From positions 1 through 39,907 of the forward strand of contig SSEV01000239.1 of NCBI GenBank assembly GCA_008015095.1: DNA of 39,907 nucleotides. The letters are read 5' to 3'. Below the pieces are notes generated by a model that searched no databases, was not told the DNA's origin, and saw only the letters and a list, made by a program, of their open reading frames with translations. A program made the position numbers and the translations under genes. Positions within the stretch are counted from its first letter, which is position 1; each line of letters opens with the position of its first letter. Below, one piece after another: positions 35,194 to 39,907 of the stretch. The DNA comes from Lysobacteraceae bacterium. GTDB taxonomy: Bacteria > Pseudomonadota > Gammaproteobacteria > Xanthomonadales > Xanthomonadaceae.

Positions 35194-36105
35194 TCAACGC
35201 TTGCTGCGAGGTTGATTTTTCTTGACTGCTCGCCTGGCGGCCTTCGGCGTGGCGGTCGCGGCGGACGGAGGCTGCGCGGGCATGTCGCCGGGAGCGGGGG
35301 TCGTCTGAATCCCGCCATCCTCATCGTAGGACGCAGCCGGCCAGTCGCCAGGATCGATCCCGTCGCCGAAATCCTCGGCGGCGACCAACAGCATCGTGGC
35401 GAGCAGCAGCCCCGCGCGCCGGTTGATTTCGTCGTAAACCGCGCGCGATGTCAGTTCGCCGTTTCCGACGAATTTCTCGAACACGGCCGTATCGACCGCG
35501 CTGTCGAAGGTCCGCAACGCTGCTTCCAGCTTGTATTCCGCCAGCAATCCGCGGACTTCGCCGATCAGCGGCAGCGTGTTGTGCATGAGCTTGTCGTGGA
35601 GATAGCTGTCGGCGTCGACATCGTGTTTGTCGACTAGGTGCGCGGTCGCCGCGATGATTTCCGCGATGATCGAGTACTTGAGATCGTTGAGTTCGGGTTC
35701 GAACTTGCCCGGATCCGGACGGTTCGAACCGTGTTTCGCGATGACCTCGGTCGCCAACGCGATCTTCAATTGCGCATCGGTCTGTTGGCGCAGGATCAGC
35801 GTCTGTTGGGTTTGCTCGATCGCCTGCTGTTGCAGGGCGAGCATCTTGCCGATGGCGGCGACGTTGCCGGCGTGGATGCGTTGATGCAGGACGCTATGGC
35901 CCGGTTGGGGCACGTGAGCGGATATCGCGATGGGCGCGACCGCCGCCGGTGTTTTTGGCGGCGGCGCGCAGGCGTGGATCCGCATGGCGCGACGCGGCGT
36001 TCTGGCGCTGCGCCCGATCCGATGCAGTCCGCAGGTGGCCGGTGCGCCGACGTCCGTCGTCGCGACCGCCGGTTGCTGCTGTAGGAACTGGACCGTGAAT
36101 GACAT
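35194..36105 (-). CDS. Uncharacterised 303-residue protein with coiled coil and basic tail
   Basis: Not recognised. AGGAGA lies five bases before the ATG. Layout: an Ala/Pro/His-rich, probably disordered N-terminus (1-70), a Gln-rich coiled-coil-like helix (about 85-120, KMLALQQQAIEQTQQTLILR), a folded helical middle (140-240, with YLHDKLMHNTLPLIGEVRGL and INRRAGLLLATMLLVAAEDF), an acidic and Pro-rich linker (245-280), and a Lys/Arg tail (KAARRAVKKNQPRSKR). The architecture suggests a multimerising scaffold whose tail binds something negatively charged; that is inference. It ends 15 bases before the 363-residue gene. Confidence 0.8.
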   Translation of the reverse strand: MSFTVQFLQQQPAVATTDVGAPATCGLHRIGRSARTPRRAMRIHACAPPPKTPAAVAPIAISAHVPQPGHSVLHQRIHAGNVAAIGKMLALQQQAIEQTQQTLILRQQTDAQLKIALATEVIAKHGSNRPDPGKFEPELNDLKYSIIAEIIAATAHLVDKHDVDADSYLHDKLMHNTLPLIGEVRGLLAEYKLEAALRTFDSAVDTAVFEKFVGNGELTSRAVYDEINRRAGLLLATMLLVAAEDFGDGIDPGDWPAASYDEDGGIQTTPAPGDMPAQPPSAATATPKAARRAVKKNQPRSKR

Positions 36106-36147
36106 GGTGTTCTCCTGTGGGATGCGTGGACGCGATCACGGACCGGT

Positions 36148-37998
36148 CTAGGGTTGCGACGCGGGGCTACCGCCGAACCGCAGACGATCCTGGGCGATGG
36201 TGTCGAGCGAGGTCTCGAAGTGCGCCGGAATATCCGGACCGTCCAGCCCGCAGTCGGTATTGACGACATTGGCGGCGATCCCGTCGACCACCAGCTGCAT
36301 GGCGTTCTCGAGCATCACGACCAGTGCTCCGTCGTCGCCGAACAGGGTCGACATCGGTATGCAATTGGCGCTCATCTGATCGGCGAGCGCTTCCCAGCGT
36401 CGCTCGGACTGCAGCTGCAGGCACAGTTCCTGATGCAGGATGTCGGTAAAGCGGAAAGTGCTGCCGGCCACGGCCTCATTGGTCGTCCGGCGCTGTTCGA
36501 AGCGGGTCAATGTCGTGTCCCAGTCCGGTTCTGCGTCGCTGTGCGGGCGCAGTTCTTCGGCGATCTCCTCCAGTGTCGTCACCAGGGCTGCGGGGAGATC
36601 CGGACAGAACATGAGGTTCTGACCGGTCTGCGGATCGATTTCATTGCTTTCCAGATGGAGGAACGCATCGATCAGGTAGCTATACGAGGCGGCGCGGATT
36701 TCGGGCAATCCGAGATCATCGCTGCCGACTGCGTACAGATCGATCGTGCGGTCGATGTCGTAGAGGATCTTGTCGAGCATCACCTGACAACTGATGTCGT
36801 CGCAGGCGCAGCGCGCCAGACAATCGACCTGACTGGCCAGGCGGCCGCGAGCGACGGTGAGATTGACGATGCGACGATCGGCGGCGGCTTCCTCTTCGAT
36901 CCCGTACAGGCCATAGAACACGATCGGCGGGCGTGCGACGCGGAGCAGGCGCGAACCGCCGGCTTGGCCGAATCCGTCGGCGAACAGGCGTAGCGCTTCG
37001 AGGAACGAAGTCAGCGGCGGCGACTCCGGATCGACCAGGCGATAGCCGAAGTTGATCAGGCGATAGACGCGATTGAGTTCGATCTGCGCAGTCGAACCGA
37101 GTGCGCGCAGGCCTTCGGCGCTGCCGTGAGCGGCGCGGCGGACGAGATCGTCGAGCACGCGCATCAGTTCGGGCTCGGTCATCAGCGCGCGCAGATCGCC
37201 TTGACCTTGCGCCTCCAGCGCATCGAACAAACGACGATAGGCGTCGATGCCGCGCGGCCATTCGTTCGGCGCGTTCTGGTACGACAGGCTGCCGAGCAGG
37301 TTCTGCAGCGAATGGATGCAGGCATCGCGGCGGGTCTGCATTTCGGTGAACGGCGCCTGCAGCAGGAAACGCCCGCCGGCGAAACCGTTGTTGGCCATGC
37401 TCTCGCCGAGCATCACCAGGATCACCGCACAAACTTCGTCGATGCTCTGCGCCAGGCTGCGGAATTCGTAGGTGGCCGATGGATTGAGCGCGCCGACCAG
37501 GCGCGAGAGGCGGGCGTAATCGCCAAGCGTGCGGCGCATGCCGATGGCGCGGTCGCGGTTGCGCGGATCGAGGCCGAAACGCGCCGCGTTCACGCCTTCC
37601 TGGGCGGACGAGCGAATGCCGTCGGACCAGCCGCCGAGTTCCGCATCGATATCCTTGAGCAGATTGTTGCGGTTGAGATTTTCGAGATCCTTCTCGACAT
37701 CGCTCATCGCCTGTTTGAGATCGACGCTGGTCGCGGTGTTGTCAGGCGCGGCCTGGACGAAGCGCGGTGCGCTGCGCAGGAATGGCAGGCCTTCGGCCTC
37801 GCTCTGGATACCGCGCGCGCGCGGCTCGGCCTGGTAGCGATCGAGCAGCGCCTTGGCGATCTGCTGCGGATTACGCGGGTCGCCGACCCGCAATTCCCGG
37901 CGCAGCAGATTATCGAGCGCGAGCTGGGCCTTCGATGGCGGAGTGGAGCGGCCACTATCGGTAGCGCCGGGCTTCGAATCGGATGAGTTGCTGAACAT
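36148..37998 (-). CDS. Uncharacterised 616-residue protein of the novel operon
   Basis: Not recognised. AGGAGAT lies seven bases before the ATG. The first 25 residues are Ser/Pro-rich and probably disordered; residues 20-60 resemble the C-terminus of the neighbouring metallopeptidase (here D40-P-R-N-P-Q-Q-I-A...R54). The rest seems mostly helical and soluble, with a Cys cluster C393-x3-C397-x-C399-x4-C404 (QVDCLARCACDDISCQVM) that could bind metal or form disulphides, and a repeated acidic character in the last third. No signal peptide. Spacing is 30 bases from the peptidase gene and 42 to the 303-residue gene. It is the largest member of the set and may be its core component, which is a guess. 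Confidence 0.82.
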   Translation of the reverse strand: MFSNSSDSKPGATDSGRSTPPSKAQLALDNLLRRELRVGDPRNPQQIAKALLDRYQAEPRARGIQSEAEGLPFLRSAPRFVQAAPDNTATSVDLKQAMSDVEKDLENLNRNNLLKDIDAELGGWSDGIRSSAQEGVNAARFGLDPRNRDRAIGMRRTLGDYARLSRLVGALNPSATYEFRSLAQSIDEVCAVILVMLGESMANNGFAGGRFLLQAPFTEMQTRRDACIHSLQNLLGSLSYQNAPNEWPRGIDAYRRLFDALEAQGQGDLRALMTEPELMRVLDDLVRRAAHGSAEGLRALGSTAQIELNRVYRLINFGYRLVDPESPPLTSFLEALRLFADGFGQAGGSRLLRVARPPIVFYGLYGIEEEAAADRRIVNLTVARGRLASQVDCLARCACDDISCQVMLDKILYDIDRTIDLYAVGSDDLGLPEIRAASYSYLIDAFLHLESNEIDPQTGQNLMFCPDLPAALVTTLEEIAEELRPHSDAEPDWDTTLTRFEQRRTTNEAVAGSTFRFTDILHQELCLQLQSERRWEALADQMSANCIPMSTLFGDDGALVVMLENAMQLVVDGIAANVVNTDCGLDGPDIPAHFETSLDTIAQDRLRFGGSPASQP

Positions 37999-38028
37999 GT
38001 GCGATCTCCTGATGGACTCGGACTCGAT

Positions 38029-39330
38029 CTATGCGGCGACGGTTGCGATCCGCGGCTGCGATTCGCGTCTGCGTTCGGCGCGAACGTCCTCGGACAGGCG
38101 GCCGATGACGTCATCGGCGAGTTGGCGCGGATTGACCCGGGCGTCGGCCAGGGCATAGCTGGCGGCGCTGAGCAGATGCCGCGGCGGCAGCTCGACCCGG
38201 TCGATACGCCGCTGCGCCAGCAGTCGTGCGCCCCGCCGGATCGCGGCCTGGTTCTCGCGCGCGAACGGAATGATGTCGGCGACCGCGCGCTGGGCAAGAT
38301 TGCGGCGGGTCTGGTACATGGTTTCGTCGACCACGTGCGGAATCACATGACGTGCGCTGGACAGCAGCGCGCCGGGCATGCGGTGTCCGCGATCGGGGCG
38401 ATACAGGCTGCCCCAGATCCGTTCCAGGCGCGCGGCGTCCTGCGCGAAATTCATACGCCGCAGCATCTCCGCCAGAATCTGTACGCGCAGGAATGCGGTG
38501 GGATGTGCGCCGCCGGGACGATAGGTCATTGTTCGCGGCGCCGGATGGGCCAGAAATTCGGCCATGCCCCAGGCTGCGGCTGGTCCGCCAAGGCATAACG
38601 CGGCCAGATCCGCCCAGATTTCCTTGTGCCAGCGGCCATAGACGCTGGCCAGGAACGGTTGACGGAGTTGCCCCATGATCCGACGCACGACGGCCTGGCG
38701 ATTCTCTTGCCAGATGCCGAGATCCGCTTGCAGATTGTGCGCGACCTCGTGCAGGAATACCGCTTGCCAGGGATGATCCCGGTCCCAGGGAATTCGGATC
38801 AGCGGGAATGGATTCTGCTCGCCCAGCAAGCGCCCCAACGAAACGCCCCGACGCATCGTCGCCGGCGAGTAGCCGTGCTCCATGTAACACACCGGCTTGA
38901 GCAGCGTGCCGCGGAATACGCGCGGTGCGGCGGCGCGGATCGCCTGATAGCAGTCCTGGGCGATGGCGTCGTGCGCGGAGAGGGTAGGGCCATAGTTGGT
39001 GCCGCGCTGCGCGAAGACCTCGAAAAACATTCCGAACAGACGCCGCGCGCGATCCAGCTCACGCTCGACCAAGGCGATATCGATCAGCACGCGCTGGATC
39101 GGGGCCTGTTCGACCGAAGCCTGCACATCGGCGAAACGTTTGCGGATTTGGGCTTCGACGTTGGCCAGACGTTGATTGGCCGCTTCGAAATGCGCGCGTG
39201 AAGGTGCATGGGGCATGTCCTGCGGACGCAGGCCGACGAATGCATTGTCGACCCTGGCGAGGCGGCGCAGTCGCGCCGCCAGGCCACGGACCTTCAAGCG
39301 CAGGAACTCTCGGGCATTGCGGGCGGGCAT
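38029..39330 (-). CDS. Predicted zinc metallopeptidase (HExxH), novel operon
   Basis: 433 residues, ATG at 39330 with GGAG ten bases upstream. Basic N-terminus, a helical and coiled-coil-like part (45-105), then a gluzincin-type zinc site: H194-E195-V-A-H198 in FLHEVAHNLQADLGIW and the third ligand E237 in WHKEIWADLAALCLGG, with D241 four residues on. HPTAFLR (276-282) resembles the HP...R element after the active site in related peptidases. The C-terminal segment (PPRHLLSAASYALADARVNP and RQLADDVIGRL) has a partner-like copy at the N-terminus of the 616-residue protein. No signal peptide or membrane helix, so it should act in the cytoplasm. The family is not one I can name; the substrate is unknown and may be another operon product. 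Confidence 0.82.
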   Translation of the reverse strand: MPARNAREFLRLKVRGLAARLRRLARVDNAFVGLRPQDMPHAPSRAHFEAANQRLANVEAQIRKRFADVQASVEQAPIQRVLIDIALVERELDRARRLFGMFFEVFAQRGTNYGPTLSAHDAIAQDCYQAIRAAAPRVFRGTLLKPVCYMEHGYSPATMRRGVSLGRLLGEQNPFPLIRIPWDRDHPWQAVFLHEVAHNLQADLGIWQENRQAVVRRIMGQLRQPFLASVYGRWHKEIWADLAALCLGGPAAAWGMAEFLAHPAPRTMTYRPGGAHPTAFLRVQILAEMLRRMNFAQDAARLERIWGSLYRPDRGHRMPGALLSSARHVIPHVVDETMYQTRRNLAQRAVADIIPFARENQAAIRRGARLLAQRRIDRVELPPRHLLSAASYALADARVNPRQLADDVIGRLSEDVRAERRRESQPRIATVAA

Positions 39331-39392
39331 GTCGTCGGGCTCCGTTTCGTCCTTGGGTGTGTCGTAGCGGTTTCGGGCTGTGATCGGTCACG

Positions 39393-39907
39393 TCACCGGC
39401 AACGCACACGGATCGTGGCCGGGCCGGCCACATTGACCACGCGCCGGCCGTGACGCGGGCAGTTGCAGCGTGCGGCCACACCACCGGCGACGACCGGGCG
39501 GGCGATGACGGGCGGACCCGTCCGCCGACGCACTGCGCGGACCAGCGGCACCACGCGGCCACGCACTGGCGCTGCAGCGCGACGTACGGTGGCCACCGCG
39601 CGACGCTGCGGGACGGCGCGGCGCACGCGCGGAACCAACGGACGGGCCAGCGCGCGGGCAGCCGCGGGACGTCGTACGGCCTGCGCCGTCACTCTGCGCA
39701 CGACGCGGGGAACCACGCGCCGGGCAGGGGCTCGGCGCTGGCGTGCGACGCGACGTGCGACGGCGATCGCACGCGGTACTACGCGCGCGGCTGGACGGCC
39801 GCGGGCGCGCACCGCACCGCGCACGGCCTGGGTCGCCGCACGCACCACGCGGCGACGCGCTGGCGCCGCCATGCGCGCGACTGCGGGTAATGCGCGACGT
39901 AAGGCAA
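39393..39907 (-). CDS. Arginine-rich low-complexity protein, N-terminal end outside window
   Basis: The frame is open to the window edge; an ATG at 39872 gives 159 residues, but the residues upstream have the same composition, so the real start may be outside. From that ATG, 45 of 159 residues are Arg (28%), the rest almost all Ala, Val and Pro, with no Asp, Glu, Lys, Ser, Phe, Tyr or Trp. Loosely repeated units such as RRVVPRVVRRV and RPLVPRVRRAVPQRR make up most of it. The C-terminus breaks the pattern (RCNCPRHGRRVVNVAGPATI then RVRCR) with three Cys and a His. Such a chain should bind nucleic acid or polyanions. It lies 62 bases upstream of the peptidase gene. High-GC antisense frames can mimic this, so coding is probable, not certain. 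Confidence 0.6.
   Translation of the reverse strand, partial: ALRRALPAVARMAAPARRRVVRAATQAVRGAVRARGRPAARVVPRAIAVARRVARQRRAPARRVVPRVVRRVTAQAVRRPAAARALARPLVPRVRRAVPQRRAVATVRRAAAPVRGRVVPLVRAVRRRTGPPVIARPVVAGGVAARCNCPRHGRRVVNVAGPATIRVRCR

Noticed and set aside
34195-35637. Long plus-strand open frame (480 codons) opposite the 363- and 303-residue genes
   Set aside because: It lies antisense to two genes with strong ribosome-binding sites, crosses their junction, is His/Arg/Asp-rich as antisense frames in GC-rich DNA are, and has no recognisable motif.
37126-37986. Plus-strand open frame (286 codons) opposite the 616-residue gene
   Set aside because: Composition typical of an antisense shadow and no start signal; the minus-strand gene fits the operon spacing.
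39450-39890. Plus-strand open frame opposite the Arg-rich gene
   Set aside because: It is rich in His, Thr, Gly and Cys without any pattern and runs against the operon. I kept the minus strand, with only moderate confidence.

Overview
The window is a high-GC, densely coded chromosomal segment from a gammaproteobacterium, most likely of the Xanthomonadales (Lysobacter/Xanthomonas-like). This rests on neighbourhoods I recognise: nudJ-mnmA-hflD, aguA/aguB, cmk-rpsA-ihfB-lapA-lapB running into an O-antigen/exopolysaccharide pair and galU, rlmN-rodZ-yfgM-bamB-der, and a MobA-MoeA-MoeB cluster. No plasmid, phage or complete insertion-sequence genes were seen. The species is an inference, not a read-out.

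Layout. 1-687: end of aconitase B. 1007-3308 (minus): nudJ, mnmA, hflD with 4-base overlaps, ending at a bidirectional terminator. 3869-6703 (minus): polyamine synthesis from agmatine (small secreted protein, aguA, aguB), interrupted by a 0.4-kb cluster of perfect hairpins. 6964-7089 (minus): an L36 of the zinc-poor type. 7289-15921 (plus): cmk, rpsA, ihfB, lapA, lapB, a WecA-family glycosylphosphotransferase with a G9 tract, a WbpM/CapD-type dehydratase and galU. 16049-16910: a 15-bp tandem repeat that supplies the ribosome-binding site of a DDAH-family hydrolase. 16953-21360 (minus): a TetR regulator with fadN and fadA, headed by a PsrA-box-like operator lying on the promoter. 21600-27748 (plus): ndk, rlmN, rodZ-like, yfgM, bamB and der. 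27784-31013 (plus): molybdenum cofactor genes mobA, moeA and a rhodanese-MoeB fusion. 31021-31539 (minus): a small LuxR-type regulator.

The least ordinary part is 31841-39907 on the minus strand, an apparent operon of seven genes, five of which I cannot assign to any family. In order of transcription these are: an extremely arginine-rich protein without acidic residues (running off the window edge), an HExxH metallopeptidase, a 616-residue helical protein, a 303-residue protein with a coiled coil and basic tail, a 363-residue helical protein, a 285-residue protein, and a DUF4438 protein. Spacings are short (15-62 bases), several genes have strong Shine-Dalgarno sequences, and the peptidase C-terminus and the 616-residue protein N-terminus share a similar segment. 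A 162-bp MITE-like element with perfect 15-bp inverted ends sits inside the operon. This is the best candidate here for an undescribed multi-protein system; its function is unknown.

The rest is core metabolism and envelope biogenesis. Notable regulatory sequence includes a compact promoter-operator for the beta-oxidation genes, a free-standing terminator before ndk, and an rpsA start without a Shine-Dalgarno sequence.
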